Of a stretch of DNA of 41,289 bases, positions 1 to 9,095 are shown in pieces (positions within the stretch are counted from its first letter, which is position 1; each line of letters starts with the position of its first letter). The DNA comes from Magnetospirillum sp. 15-1 (GTDB taxonomy: Bacteria > Pseudomonadota > Alphaproteobacteria > Rhodospirillales > Magnetospirillaceae): the NCBI RefSeq assembly GCF_900184795.1, contig NZ_FXXN01000027.1, positions 1 through 41,289 on the forward strand. Direction: 5' to 3'. The notes below the pieces were generated by a model. It made no database searches. It saw only the letters and a list, made by a program, of their open reading frames with translations, and was not told where the DNA came from. The position numbers and the translations under genes were made by a program.

Positions 1-1
1 G

Positions 2-244
2 ATAGCGGTCGCCGCCCTTGGCCCCATCACCAAGGCCGGCGACCGCTATCTCCGCTCCTTGCTCGTCGTCTGTGCCACCGGCATGTTGCGCCACCGAACC
101 GAAAGCCCGTGGATCAAGGCGCTGCTGGAACGCATGCCGGCACGCAAGGCTACCGTCGCCATCGCCAACAAGCTGGCCCGGATCGCCTGGGCTATTCTCG
201 CCCATGGCGGCACATATCACAGGCAAGCCGGATTGGCCGCCTGA
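2..244 (+). mobile_element. IS110-family transposase, C-terminal part (cut by window edge)
   Basis: The frame is open from the first base of the window and ends at TGA 242-244, giving about 80 residues. It contains the pattern LGPITKAGDRYLRSLLV followed by a basic helix-rich tail (ANKLARIAWAILAHG). This is the conserved end of the Transposase_20 domain of IS110/IS1111-type DEDD transposases, which move elements through circular intermediates without typical inverted termini. The N-terminal catalytic part lies outside the window, so whether the element is intact cannot be judged. The sequence after the stop has no coding support and may be the element's 3' non-coding end; its boundary cannot be fixed from one copy. 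Confidence 0.85.
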
Positions 245-611
245 ACCAAAGTCCAACCACGGCACTTCGATTGCGAGGGCGATGAAAGCGTGATGGCGAC
301 CGGTCAGACCCACGAGCCGAAAAACCCTGTTCGTGTCCCGGCCGGTCGAGGCCGTACGGATGATTTGGGAGCGGTTCGCGGATCACATCATGGCCAGCGG
401 CAAGGTGTGCCGCGCAAACAGGCCGGACACATGACTGCCCCAGACCGGCGGACACTGCGCCTAATTTTCCTTGCAACGCAGGGGCCGTCCACACAGGACA
501 CGGACACAAATCCAGGCAGAGAGATGGTTTTCCATATTTCGATTCAAAATATTGGGATGAAACTGATTCTTGGACCCTAATTGAAGTAGGGTGGTATCGG
601 TACTATCCCCG

Positions 612-638
612 TTATCCACCTTATCCACAGGCGGATAA
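612..638. promoter_or_regulatory. Cluster of three DnaA-box-like 9-mers
   Basis: TTATCCACC (612-620) is followed directly by TTATCCACA (621-629), a perfect match to the DnaA consensus TTATNCACA. An inverted TTATCCGCC lies on the minus strand at 630-638. The three abut without spacers. This could mark a plasmid or mobile-element origin, a DnaA-regulated promoter, or chance. No replication gene or AT-rich unwinding region is visible next to it. Confidence 0.4.
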
Positions 639-663
639 GCCTGCCGCCCCATCTTGATTCGGG

Positions 664-784
664 TATAATCGCTAGGTCCTTCAACGACTGAAGGCGGGGT
701 TTCCCCCGCCCTCAGCTCCGCGACGGCCCCGGCGAAGCAGGACCGTCCTCGGACTCGCAATCAAAGGAATCCAGGCTTCGCCGG
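664..784 (+). promoter_or_regulatory. -10 box and structured leader upstream of the YjzC-like gene
   Basis: TATAAT at 664-669 is a perfect -10 hexamer, although no good -35 lies 16-18 bases upstream. A transcript from about 676 would carry two stem-loops. The first is 688-715, with inner stem GGCGGGG/CCCCGCC (693-699 with 704-710) and outer CTGA/TCAG. The second is a 10-bp perfect stem CCGGCGAAGC/GCTTCGCCGG (729-738 with 775-784). The ribosome site GGAG (804-807) follows. Alternatively the first hairpin is a relic of an IS200/IS605-like right end, which often has GC-rich hairpins of this kind. Confidence 0.4.
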
Positions 785-816
785 TCATCGTCAACTCTAA
801 TTTGGAGCTAACAGGA

Positions 817-1008
817 ATGACCAAGCCTACTCATACTCCCGGCACGGACACAGGTACCAACGGCGGAATCTATCAGGAGATCGGCCCTCGTGGCGGCCTG
901 AAGGATAATTTTGCCACGGTGCCAGATCACACTAAGCTGCCTCCGACGACTGCTCCCGGTCACGGATGGACGCCGGTGATGATTACTCCCGACAGCAATC
1001 GGAGGTAA
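817..1008 (+). CDS. YjzC-like small protein
   Basis: This 63-residue protein starts at ATG 817, with GGAG nine bases upstream; a TTG at 802 in the same frame is less likely. Its core, PGTDTGTNGGIYQEIGPRGG, resembles the YjzC-like family (PF14168, known from Bacillus YjzC), with the family's pattern of a PG turn, a (N)GxYxEIG motif, and a C-terminal PxT..(G)..W stretch. There is no signal peptide or membrane segment. Family function is unknown. The gene is isolated in an accessory patch next to an IS end and is followed by a GC-rich hairpin. The assignment is from pattern recall only. Confidence 0.6.
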   Translation: MTKPTHTPGTDTGTNGGIYQEIGPRGGLKDNFATVPDHTKLPPTTAPGHGWTPVMITPDSNRR

Positions 1009-1015
1009 TTGAGTG

Positions 1016-1045
1016 CCCCCGCCTCCAGCACCAAGGCGGCGGGGG
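1016..1045 (+). terminator. Terminator-like hairpin after the YjzC-like gene
   Basis: CCCCCGCC pairs with GGCGGGGG across a loop of about 14 bases, a few bases downstream of the stop at 1008. The following sequence (AATTTCTG) is only weakly T-rich, so intrinsic termination would be imperfect. It may also protect the transcript 3' end. Confidence 0.45.
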
Positions 1046-1119
1046 AATTTCTGATTATCCGTGTAATCCGTGACCCGGCATACGCCGGGCTCCGCGTTCA
1101 TCCGTGTCCCTGATCCGAT

Positions 1120-2013
1120 TCACCGCCTATTCACCAGCCAGATTCCCGCCGCCACCAGGGCCATGGCGGCGCTTAGGGACCAGGTGATGCGCTCGTTCAG
1201 CAGCAACGCGCCAAGCAGCATGCCGAACAGCGGCGTCAGGAACGAAAAGGCCGACAGCCTGGTGGCGGGATAGCGCGAAATCAGCCAGAACCACGTCAGG
1301 TACGAGGCGAAGGCGACGATGACCGTCTGGCCGGCCAGCGAGGCCCAGACCAGGGCGGAGGGCTCGCCGATGATCCCCTTCTCGCCCAGCAGCGGCGAAG
1401 CGATCGGCAACGTGATGGCCGAGACGCCCAATTGGTAGAACAGCGTCTTGCTGGGCCGGATGGCGGACAGGCGCGAGGTGCGGACCAGCACCGTGGTGCC
1501 GCCCCACATGATCGCCGCCGCCAGCAGCATGGAATCGCCGATCACCTGCCTTTTGTCCGGCAGCGACAGGTTGTCGCCGAACGCCAGCAGGATACCGCCG
1601 AAGGCGCACACCAGACCCAGCCCCTGCACCCGGCTCAGCCGCTCGGCCGGCACCAGCCAGTGCAACCCCAGGGCGACCACGAAGGGGGCGGTGTACAGGA
1701 ACACCACCGCCCTGGATGCCGGAGTGTAGTCCAGCCCCCAATAGATCAGGGCGAACTCGGCGCTGAACAGCAGTCCGGCGGCCAGTCCCGCCCGGCCCGA
1801 ACCGTCCGGCTCCCACAGCCGGACACCGCGCCAGCGGCACCAGCCCATCAGCAGCAGCACCGAACCGGCCGAGCGCAGCCCGGCCTGCAGTACCGGCGAG
1901 ATGCCGGCATTGGCCACCTTGGCCGCCACCTGATTGAGACCCCACAGGGCGCACAGCCCCACCATCAGGGTCATGGCCAGAGCATCAAGATGGGCGTGGC
2001 GCTGGGGCGTCAT
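1120..2013 (-). CDS. EamA/DMT-superfamily permease
   Basis: This 297-residue polytopic membrane protein has about ten hydrophobic segments arranged as two EamA repeats. The first repeat contains ALWGLNQVAAKVA and the second IMWGGTTVLVR; each is followed by the usual five helices. EamA (drug/metabolite) carriers export or import small metabolites, and the substrate cannot be inferred. The ATG overlaps the stop of the yejF-like gene by four bases (ATGA), so it is translationally coupled to the peptide importer operon and may handle a related compound. It converges with the small gene at 817. Confidence 0.88.
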   Translation of the reverse strand: MTPQRHAHLDALAMTLMVGLCALWGLNQVAAKVANAGISPVLQAGLRSAGSVLLLMGWCRWRGVRLWEPDGSGRAGLAAGLLFSAEFALIYWGLDYTPASRAVVFLYTAPFVVALGLHWLVPAERLSRVQGLGLVCAFGGILLAFGDNLSLPDKRQVIGDSMLLAAAIMWGGTTVLVRTSRLSAIRPSKTLFYQLGVSAITLPIASPLLGEKGIIGEPSALVWASLAGQTVIVAFASYLTWFWLISRYPATRLSAFSFLTPLFGMLLGALLLNERITWSLSAAMALVAAGIWLVNRR

Positions 2014-3611
2014 GCCACTTCCAGATTGAAGGCCGCCGCCATCAGGGCGCGGGTGTAGTCGGTCTTGGGCGCCTTGAACAGCTCGTCGGCCCGGCCCGCC
2101 TCCACCACGCGGCCATCCTTCATGACCATCAGGTCGTCGGCCAGGGCGCGCACCACCCTGAGGTCATGGCTGATGAACAGGTAGGCGAGGCTGTGACGGG
2201 CCTGAAGATCGCGCAGCAGGTCGACGATCTGCGCCTGGACCGAGACATCCAGCGCGCTGGTCGGTTCGTCGAGCACGATGAATTTGGGCTTCAGGACCAA
2301 AGCGCGGGCGATGGCGATACGCTGACGCTGGCCGCCGGAGAATTCGTGGGGATAGCGGTCGCGCGTCGCCGGGTCGAGGCCCACTTCCTCGAGGGCGGCG
2401 GCGATCAGGCGGTCGCGCTCGGCGCCGTGCATGGCGGGCTCGTGCACCTCGAGGCCCTCGCCGACGATCTGACCCACCGACATGCGGGGACTGAGCGAGC
2501 CGTAGGGGTCCTGGAACACCATCTGCATCTGGCGGCGCAGGGGCCGCAAGGTGCCGGCGCTCATAGACTGGATGGCCGTGCCGCCAAAGGCGATCTCGCC
2601 TTCGGACTCCAGCAGACGCAGCAAAGCGAGGCCCAGCGTGGTCTTGCCCGAACCGCTTTCCCCCACCACGCCGATGGTGTGACCGCGCTTCAGTTCCAGG
2701 CTGACCCCGTCCACCGCCTTGATATGGCCGACGGTCTTGCGCCAGATACCGGCCTTCAGCGGAAACCACACCTTGAGGTCGCGGGCCCGCATCACCACCG
2801 GCTCGCCTTCGCCCGCGCGGTGCGGCTTGCCCTTGGGCTCGGCCTCCAGCAGGCGCCTTGTGTAGGGATGGGCCGGCGCATCGAACACGGCGGCCAGCGG
2901 GCCGCTCTCGACGATCTCGCCGTCCTTCATGACCGAGACCCGGTCGGCCATCTTGCGCACGATGCCCAGGTCGTGGGTGATGAACAGCAACGCCATGCCG
3001 AGCCGGGCCTGCAAATCCTTCAGCAGGGCCAGAATCTGCGCCTGGATGGTGACGTCGAGCGCCGTGGTCGGCTCGTCGGCGATCAGGATGTCGGGCTCAC
3101 CGGCCAGGGCCATGGCGATCATCACCCGCTGGCGCTGACCGCCAGACAGTTCATGGGGCAGGGCGGACAGCCGCTTCTCGGGCTGGGGGATGCCCACCAG
3201 GCTCAGCAGTTCGATGACACGGGCCCGCAACGGAGCGCCGCGCATGCCCAGATGCAGTTCCAGCACCTCGCCCACTTGGGCGGCGATGGAATGCAGCGGG
3301 TTGAGCGAGGTCATGGGCTCCTGGAACACCATGGCGACCCGCCGGCCGCGCACCGACCGCAAGGCACGCTCCGGCGCGCCCACCAGTTCCACGCCGTCCA
3401 GGCGGATGCTGCCCTTGGGATGGCGGGCGCGGGGATAGGGCAGCAATTGCAGGATGGACAGCGCCGTCACCGACTTGCCCGAGCCGGACTCGCCCACCAG
3501 CGCCAGGGTCTCGCCCTTGTTCAGGACGAAGGACACGCCCTTGACCGCCAGGACGGGGCCGAAGCTCACGGCGAGGTCGTCGACGACCAGAAGGGGCGGC
3601 GTTTCACTCAT
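2010..3611 (-). CDS. yejF: Peptide ABC transporter, double ATPase subunit YejF
   Basis: This 533-residue protein has two fused ABC ATPase domains, as in YejF of the microcin C/oligopeptide importer. Domain 1 has Walker A GESGSGKS (40-47), signature LSGGQ (155-159) and Walker B ending DE at 179-180. Domain 2 has GESGSGKT (317-324), signature FSGGQ (425-429) and DE at 449-450. Both sites look intact. Each domain is followed by the oligopeptide-type C-terminal extension ([23 protein letters not shown]). The start overlaps the yejE stop (TGATG) and the stop overlaps the EamA start. It powers uptake through YejB/YejE. Confidence 0.95.
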   Translation of the reverse strand: MSETPPLLVVDDLAVSFGPVLAVKGVSFVLNKGETLALVGESGSGKSVTALSILQLLPYPRARHPKGSIRLDGVELVGAPERALRSVRGRRVAMVFQEPMTSLNPLHSIAAQVGEVLELHLGMRGAPLRARVIELLSLVGIPQPEKRLSALPHELSGGQRQRVMIAMALAGEPDILIADEPTTALDVTIQAQILALLKDLQARLGMALLFITHDLGIVRKMADRVSVMKDGEIVESGPLAAVFDAPAHPYTRRLLEAEPKGKPHRAGEGEPVVMRARDLKVWFPLKAGIWRKTVGHIKAVDGVSLELKRGHTIGVVGESGSGKTTLGLALLRLLESEGEIAFGGTAIQSMSAGTLRPLRRQMQMVFQDPYGSLSPRMSVGQIVGEGLEVHEPAMHGAERDRLIAAALEEVGLDPATRDRYPHEFSGGQRQRIAIARALVLKPKFIVLDEPTSALDVSVQAQIVDLLRDLQARHSLAYLFISHDLRVVRALADDLMVMKDGRVVEAGRADELFKAPKTDYTRALMAAAFNLEVA

Positions 3612-4633
3612 CAGGTCGTCTTCCTTGGATCAAAGGCGTCGCGCACCGCTTCGCCCACGAAGACCAGCAGCGACAGCAGGGTGGCGACCACCACGAAGCC
3701 GGTCAGGCCCAGCCAGGGAGCCTGCAGGTTCTCCTTGCCCTGGCGCAGCAAATCGCCCAGCGAGGCCGAGCCGGGCGGCAGGCCCAGGCCGAGGAAATCC
3801 AGCGCGGTCAGCGACACGATGGAGGAATTCAAGATGAACGGCATGAAGGTCACCGTCGCCACCATGGCATTGGGCAGCACGTGACGGACCATGATGCGGC
3901 GATCGCTCATGCCCAGCGTGCGGGCGGCGCGCACATAGTCGAAGTTGCGGGCGCGCAGGAACTCGGCCCGGACCACGCCGACCAGATTGGTCCACGAGAA
4001 CAGCACCAGGACCAGCAGCAGGGTCCAGAAGCCCGGCTTGATGATGGAGGCGATGATGATCAGGATCAGCAACTCCGGCAGACCGCCCCAGATTTCCAGG
4101 AAGCGCTGAAAGGCCAGATCGACCTTGCCGCCGAAATAGCCCTGCACCGCGCCGGCCGCCACGCCGATCACCGTGCTGACCAGGGTCAGGGCCAGCCCGA
4201 AGCAGATGGACAGCCTGAGGCCGTAGATCAGCCGGGCCAGCACGTCGCGCCCCTGGTCGTCGGTGCCCAGCCAGTTGCGGGGCGACGGCGGCGAGGGATG
4301 CAAGGCCCGCGGGTCGTAATTGATGGCGCGGTAGTCGAAGGGAACGGGCGGCCACAGCGCCCAGCCCTTCTCGGCGATCTTCGCCACGATATAGGGATCG
4401 CGGTAATCGGCATAGGTCAGGAAATCGCCGCCGAAGGTCACCTCGGGGTAATCCTTGACCATGGGAAAGTAGGTCGCCCCGTCATAGCGCACCATGATCG
4501 GCCGGTCGTTGGCCACCAGTTCGGCGCCCAGGGTGACCAGGAACAGGGCCAGGAAGATCCACAGGCTCCAGAACCCCCGCCGGTTGCGGCAAAAGGCATC
4601 GAGACGGCGGCGGTCCAGCGGCGTCAGGCGCAT
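3611..4633 (-). CDS. yejE: Peptide ABC transporter permease YejE
   Basis: This inner-membrane permease has 340 residues, close to the usual ~341. The start MRLTPLDRRRLDAFCRNRRGF is chosen because it matches the family N-terminus and has AGGAC upstream; the frame itself is open further. It has one N-terminal membrane segment, a long periplasmic loop (TYFPMVKDYPEVTFGGDF...NWLGTDDQGRDVLARLIYG), then a BPD_transp_1 domain with the EAA-type loop (AARTLGMSDRRIMVRHVLPNA). It pairs with YejB to form the channel. An 80-bp inverted repeat separates it from yejB. Confidence 0.93.
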   Translation of the reverse strand: MRLTPLDRRRLDAFCRNRRGFWSLWIFLALFLVTLGAELVANDRPIMVRYDGATYFPMVKDYPEVTFGGDFLTYADYRDPYIVAKIAEKGWALWPPVPFDYRAINYDPRALHPSPPSPRNWLGTDDQGRDVLARLIYGLRLSICFGLALTLVSTVIGVAAGAVQGYFGGKVDLAFQRFLEIWGGLPELLILIIIASIIKPGFWTLLLVLVLFSWTNLVGVVRAEFLRARNFDYVRAARTLGMSDRRIMVRHVLPNAMVATVTFMPFILNSSIVSLTALDFLGLGLPPGSASLGDLLRQGKENLQAPWLGLTGFVVVATLLSLLVFVGEAVRDAFDPRKTT

Positions 4634-4654
4634 GGGCGATGTCCTGGCAGATGA

Positions 4655-4734
4655 ACCACGAAGGCACGAAGGCATGAAGAAAACTCGAAGACTATTTTTC
4701 TTCCTCCTTCTTCGTGTCTCCGCGCCTTCGTGGT
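4655..4734. repeat. 80-bp imperfect inverted repeat between yejB and yejE
   Basis: The arms begin with ACCACGAAGGC (4655-4665) and end with GCCTTCGTGGT (4724-4734). Pairing continues inward for about 27 bases with a few mismatches, around an AT-rich centre. Elements with ACCACGAAGGC termini are known as dispersed intergenic repeats in many bacteria, where they yield spurious small open frames. Lying inside an operon, it would form a large RNA hairpin in the yejB-yejE spacer and could change the relative expression of the two genes. Mobility is inferred, since only one copy is in the window. Confidence 0.75.
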
Positions 4735-4790
4735 GAAATTCACGGTCCGAACCGGCACCCGCGCGGGCAAGGGGCTTTGCTGCGGCATCC

Positions 4791-5894
4791 TCATCCCCCC
4801 CTCCCCTCGAAGTCGATGCGGGGGTCGACCCAGTGATAGGCGAGATCGCTGACCAGATTGAGCACCAGGCCCAGCAGCGAGAAGGCGTAGAGCGTGCCGA
4901 ACATCACCGGATAATCGCGGTTGCTCACCGCCTCGAAGCCCAGCAGGCCGATGCCGTCGAGGGAAAAGATGATCTCCACCAGCACCGAGCCGGTAAAGAG
5001 AATCCCCACCAGGGCGCGGGGAAAGCCGGCGACGATCAGCAGCATGGCGTTGCGGAAGATGTGGCCGTAGAGGATGCGCCGCTCGGAGAGGCCCTTGGCC
5101 CGGGCGGTGACCACGTACTGCTTGTTGATCTCTTCCAGGAACGAGTTCTTGGTCAGCATGGTGAGGCCGGCGAAACCGCCGACCACCAGCGCGGTAACCG
5201 GCAGGGCCAGATGCCAGAAGTAATCCACGGCGCGCGCCGCCAGGGAGGCGCCCTCCATGCCGGGCGACGACAGGCCGCGCAGCGGGAACCACGAGAAATA
5301 CCTGCCGCCGGCGAACACCACGATCAGGGCGATGGCGAACAGGAAGCCGGGTACCGCATAGCCGATGATCACCGCCCAGGACGACGCCACGTCGAGGCGC
5401 GAGCCGTCCCGCGTCGCCTTGACGATCCCCAGCGGAATGGAGACCAGATAGATGATCAGCGTGCTCCACAGGCCCAGCGAGATGGAGGTGGGCATCTTCT
5501 CGATCACCAGCCCGACCACCGAGGTGTCGCGGTAGAAGCTCTTGCCGAAATCGAAGCGGGCATACTGGCCCATCATCAGCCAGAAGCGCTCGTGCGCGGG
5601 CTTGTCGAAGCCGAATTGCCGCTCGATCTCCTTGATGAAGTCGGGGGGCAGCCCCTGGGCGCCGCGATAGGCCCCCCGGCCGCCCTGGGCCGGCGCCGCC
5701 TTGACCTGGGCGGTCTCGCCCGAACCGGCCCCCGACACGCGGGCGGCGGCGTCGACCGCGGTGCCCTGCAGCCGGGAGATCATCAGCTCCACCGGCCCGC
5801 CGGGGGCAAATTGCACCACCGCGAAATTGATCAGCATGATGCCGAACAGGGTCAGCGGAATCAGCAGCAGCCGGCGCAGCGTGTAGGCGATCAT
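4791..5894 (-). CDS. yejB: Peptide ABC transporter permease YejB
   Basis: This 367-residue inner-membrane permease starts at [20 protein letters not shown], whose ATG overlaps the yejA stop (ATGA). That fixes the start, although the open frame extends far upstream. A first membrane segment is followed by a loop with APGGPVE and a long periplasmic insertion (about 40-110), then a BPD_transp_1 domain with the EAA-like loop [22 protein letters not shown]. The C-terminus ([10 protein letters not shown]) is typical of DppB/OppB-like permeases. It forms the translocation channel with YejE. Confidence 0.94.
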   Translation of the reverse strand: MIAYTLRRLLLIPLTLFGIMLINFAVVQFAPGGPVELMISRLQGTAVDAAARVSGAGSGETAQVKAAPAQGGRGAYRGAQGLPPDFIKEIERQFGFDKPAHERFWLMMGQYARFDFGKSFYRDTSVVGLVIEKMPTSISLGLWSTLIIYLVSIPLGIVKATRDGSRLDVASSWAVIIGYAVPGFLFAIALIVVFAGGRYFSWFPLRGLSSPGMEGASLAARAVDYFWHLALPVTALVVGGFAGLTMLTKNSFLEEINKQYVVTARAKGLSERRILYGHIFRNAMLLIVAGFPRALVGILFTGSVLVEIIFSLDGIGLLGFEAVSNRDYPVMFGTLYAFSLLGLVLNLVSDLAYHWVDPRIDFEGRGG

Positions 5895-7672
5895 TTCCTC
5901 ACCCACCAGGTCATCAACTGCACCCCGCTCGACGGCGTCACGGCGGGCATGTCGAACTTGTCCCACCATACCAGCCGGTCGAGGCCCACATGCCATTGGG
6001 GGATGACGTAGTAGTTCCACAGCAGCACCCGGTCCAAGGCACGGGTGCGGGCCACCAGGGTTTCGCGGTCGGGAGCGGAAATCACCTGCTCGATCAGGGC
6101 ATCCACCGCCGGATTCTTGATGCCGGCCACGTTCTGGCCGCCGGCCTCGTCGGCGGATTCGGCGCCCCAATAGCCCAGTTGCTCGTTACCCGGCGACTGG
6201 GACTGGCCCCAGACATGCACCACCATGTCGAAATCGAAGTGGTCGAGGCGGTTCTTGTACTGGGCGGTATCCACGGTGCGCACGCCGGCCTCGATGCCGA
6301 GGCGCGCCAGATTGCGGGCGAACGGCAGGGTGATGCGCTCCCAGGCTGGCTGGACCAGCAGAATCTCGAAGACGAAGGGTTTGCCCGACACGTCGACCAG
6401 CTTGCCGTCCACCACCCGCCAGCCCGCCTCTTCCAGCAGTTTCATGGCGGCGCGGAGATTGGGGCGGATGTTGCCGTCACCCTCGGTGGCCGGCGGCTTG
6501 AACTCGGTGGTGAACACCTCGGGCGGCACCTTGTCGCGCAGGGGCTCCAGTGCCTTGAGTTCCAGGGCTGACGGCAGGCCCGTCGCGGCCAGTTCCGAGT
6601 TGGCGAAGAACGAAGCGGTCCGTTTGTACTGGCCGTAGAACAGGGTCTTGTTGGTCCACTCGAAATCAAAGGCCAGGCCAAGGGCACGGCGTACCCTGGG
6701 GTCGGCGAACAGCGGGCGGCGCAGGTTGAAGACATACCCTTGCATGCCGGCCGGGCGCTGGTTGGCGAAGGCGCCCTTCCTGCCCCGTCCGTCCTTCAAG
6801 CCGCCCCAGTCCTCGTAGGCGGTGGCCCATTTCTTGGCCTCGTTCTCGGCGCGCCAGTCGTATTCGCCGCCCTTGAACGCCTCCAGCGCCACGGTGGTAT
6901 CGCGGTAGGAATCGTAGCGGATACGGTCGAAATTATGCTCGCCCCTGCGCACCGCCAGATCGGCGCCCCAGTAATCCTTGACCCGCTCATAGGTGATGGT
7001 GCGCTGGGTGTCGAACGACGCCACCTTGTAGGGACCGCTGCCCAGGGGCGGCTCCAGGGTGGTGACGGCGAAGTCACGGCCCTGCCAGTAATGCTTGGGC
7101 AAAATGGGCAATTGCCCGACGATCAGCGGCAATTCGCGGTTGTCGCCGGGCTTGAAGCTAAAGCGTACCCGGCGCTCGCCCAGCTTCTCCACCTTGTCCA
7201 CGGCGGCGTAGTAGAAGCGGTAGCGGGGATGGCCCTTGCTCTTCAGAATCTCGAACGAGAACACCACGTCGTCGGCGGTGATGGGCTTACCGTCATGCCA
7301 GCGGGCCTTGGGCCGCAGGTTGAAGATCACCCACGAACGGTCGGCGGGCACCTCCACCGTCTCGGCGATCAGGCCGTATTCCGAGAACGCCTCGTCGGCC
7401 GAATTGATCATCAGGGTCTCGAACGGCAGATCGGCCCCGGCCGGCGGGTCACCCTTGACGACAAAGGGGTTGAGGGTGTCCCAGCCGCCGATCTCGGCCA
7501 GCCTGATCTCGCCACCCTTGGGGGCATCGGGATTGACGTAGTCGAAATGCCTGAAGCCCGGCCCGTATTTGGGGGCGCCATGCATGGCCAGCCCATGCAC
7601 CGGCGCCACCGTCTCGGCGAAGGCGGCGGGGGCGGCAAGGAACAGACAAAGGGCGAGGACCAGGGCGCGCAT
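5891..7672 (-). CDS. yejA: Periplasmic peptide-binding protein YejA
   Basis: This is a 593-residue extracellular solute-binding protein of family 5 (SBP_bac_5). The start at 7672 gives a clear signal peptide, [19 protein letters not shown], before a mature protein starting [13 protein letters not shown]. Family features include [20 protein letters not shown] near the N-terminus, [22 protein letters not shown] and GSGPYKV. Length is close to E. coli YejA (~604). No good ribosome site precedes the ATG. It is first in the yejABEF operon and delivers peptides to YejBE. It is divergent from the ATPase gene at 7914. Confidence 0.93.
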   Translation of the reverse strand: MRALVLALCLFLAAPAAFAETVAPVHGLAMHGAPKYGPGFRHFDYVNPDAPKGGEIRLAEIGGWDTLNPFVVKGDPPAGADLPFETLMINSADEAFSEYGLIAETVEVPADRSWVIFNLRPKARWHDGKPITADDVVFSFEILKSKGHPRYRFYYAAVDKVEKLGERRVRFSFKPGDNRELPLIVGQLPILPKHYWQGRDFAVTTLEPPLGSGPYKVASFDTQRTITYERVKDYWGADLAVRRGEHNFDRIRYDSYRDTTVALEAFKGGEYDWRAENEAKKWATAYEDWGGLKDGRGRKGAFANQRPAGMQGYVFNLRRPLFADPRVRRALGLAFDFEWTNKTLFYGQYKRTASFFANSELAATGLPSALELKALEPLRDKVPPEVFTTEFKPPATEGDGNIRPNLRAAMKLLEEAGWRVVDGKLVDVSGKPFVFEILLVQPAWERITLPFARNLARLGIEAGVRTVDTAQYKNRLDHFDFDMVVHVWGQSQSPGNEQLGYWGAESADEAGGQNVAGIKNPAVDALIEQVISAPDRETLVARTRALDRVLLWNYYVIPQWHVGLDRLVWWDKFDMPAVTPSSGVQLMTWWVRK

Positions 7673-7770
7673 GGGGCCAGAGTTTGGGGCCAAGCGCGCC
7701 ACAGGGCAAGGGGGCAGCACAGCGAACTCGGCAATGCCGGCGACACTGCAGCCAGAAGCGAACGACCCTG

Positions 7771-7799
7771 TTGGCACATCCGGTGGATGGGCGTAAATC
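7771..7799 (+). promoter_or_regulatory. Candidate promoter for the ATPase/TOPRIM pair
   Basis: TTGGCA (7771-7776) and TAAATC (7794-7799) are separated by 17 bases in the divergent yejA / ATPase spacer. The -35 is close to consensus and the -10 is weak. It is oriented toward the gene at 7914 and would give a leader of about 110 bases. Confidence 0.3.
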
Positions 7800-7913
7800 A
7801 ATGGGTAATCATTCGAGGTGAAAATGGCGCGTGCGGCGCCACGCACATGCCGTGCGCCACCGTTCTCCGGTCTTGATGGCAGCACCTATCCGCACTCGCC
7901 TCCTGGGGGGCAC

Positions 7914-9095
7914 ATGATCAGGACGATTCAGATTGAGGGCTTCAAGTCCGTCCCAAAAGAAACCATAGAACTTGGGCGGGTGAACTGCTTCATCGGCGCC
8001 AACGGGGTGGGCAAGAGTAACGTGTTGGAGGCACTGGGAGTGCTCGGTGCCGCCGCCAACGGGCGCGTTGACGACGAGGCCTTACTGAGACGCGGCGTTC
8101 GCCCCGGACTGCCAAGTCTGTACAAGACCTCTTTTGAATCCCTGCGTATGCCCGCCCATATTTGGGTGTCGGCCTCCGATGGAAATGGAACCGATTACGG
8201 CGTTTCGCTGCTCAATCCACTGCGTGCACCCGAACCGGCATGGTCTTTCAAGACCGAGCGACTTTCCACCCCGGAACACGACATTGTAAGCGACGGTGTT
8301 CGAAACAAGCGCAATCTCACACCCACCCAGGGACTTGCGGCTCTACGCGCTGTCGATATTGCTCCGGACGACCCCGCAGCCCATCTGATGCGGCGGCTGC
8401 AAAACTACGCCATCTACTCGCCTAATACCCCGACTCTCCGTGGCATGGTCGGCGACCAGCAATCACGCAGCCCTCTAGGACTGGCCGGAGGCTCGCTGGC
8501 TGAAGCCTTCGCCGAATTCCACCGGTCGGTGCTGAGCAGGAATGATGAGCTGCTGGACAGTGTGTATGGGCTAATCGACTGGATCCAGGACATCGACACG
8601 ACCGTATCGGCCGGGGCGCTGCTGTCGCCCTCAGTAGCGCGCGGCAAGCTGCTGCTGCGATTCACCGACCGTTTCATGCGCTCCAGTCGCAACACTTTGA
8701 CCGCCTACGACGCCAGCGAGGGGGCACTGTACATCCTTTTCTGCGCGATCTTGTGCCTGTCACCCCAAGCACCCATGGTTTTCGCCATCGACAATATTGA
8801 CCAAGCCCTCAATCCAAGGCTGGTAACCCGTCTGACGGAGAGACTGGCCGGATGGCTTCGAAGCGCCAATCCGGAGCGCCAACTGCTGTTTACCACACAC
8901 AATCCGGCGGTTCTCGACGGCCTTGATCTGCTGGGAAACCCCGAGAGCCGTCTGTTCGCCGTCGAGCGCAATAGCGAAGGCCACACCCGCGTCCGTCGGG
9001 TGACGATCACTGAGGATATACGGGCTCTAAACGAGACGTATCCTTTGTCTCGCCTCTGGCTCATGGGAAAGCTGGGGGCGGTTCCCAATGTCTGA
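7914..9095 (+). CDS. AAA (SMC/OLD-like) ATPase of a two-gene ATPase-TOPRIM cassette
   Basis: This 393-residue ATPase starts MIRTIQIEGFKSV, the typical AAA_15/AAA_21 N-terminus. Walker A is GANGVGKS (28-35). The C-terminal half has a Walker B-like strand MVFAID followed by NIDQALNPRL, where most relatives have DEPE..LHP, so the catalytic Glu position is Asn. LLFTTHNPAVLDGL then supplies the switch His. The start at 7914 has GGGGGG upstream; an in-frame ATG at 7824 behind GAGGTG is an alternative. GC is visibly lower than in the flanks. The stop overlaps the next gene by eight bases. Similar pairs (OLD, PARIS, Gabija) act in phage defence; that role here is inference. Confidence 0.8.
   Translation: MIRTIQIEGFKSVPKETIELGRVNCFIGANGVGKSNVLEALGVLGAAANGRVDDEALLRRGVRPGLPSLYKTSFESLRMPAHIWVSASDGNGTDYGVSLLNPLRAPEPAWSFKTERLSTPEHDIVSDGVRNKRNLTPTQGLAALRAVDIAPDDPAAHLMRRLQNYAIYSPNTPTLRGMVGDQQSRSPLGLAGGSLAEAFAEFHRSVLSRNDELLDSVYGLIDWIQDIDTTVSAGALLSPSVARGKLLLRFTDRFMRSSRNTLTAYDASEGALYILFCAILCLSPQAPMVFAIDNIDQALNPRLVTRLTERLAGWLRSANPERQLLFTTHNPAVLDGLDLLGNPESRLFAVERNSEGHTRVRRVTITEDIRALNETYPLSRLWLMGKLGAVPNV

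Larger units (their letters stand above)
245..816. other. Intergenic region: IS 3' end, DnaA-like boxes, hairpins, leader
   Basis: There is no convincing gene in these 572 bases. The left part is probably the end of the IS element. Visible structure: a short hairpin ACCCTA/TAGGGT (574-579 with 587-592), a cluster of DnaA-box-like 9-mers (612-638), a TATAAT hexamer (664-669), and two larger stem-loops (688-715 and 729-784) leading into the small gene at 817. The overlapping short open frames here have no recognisable protein features and are treated as chance. Confidence 0.6.

Noticed and set aside
290-580. 96-codon open frame after the transposase
   Set aside because: No ribosome site, no family resemblance, and it lies in the probable IS 3' end.
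4494-4736. Small open frame with the tail RRHEGMKKTRR
   Set aside because: It is the translation of the inverted repeat; such peptides are a well-known artefact of this repeat type.
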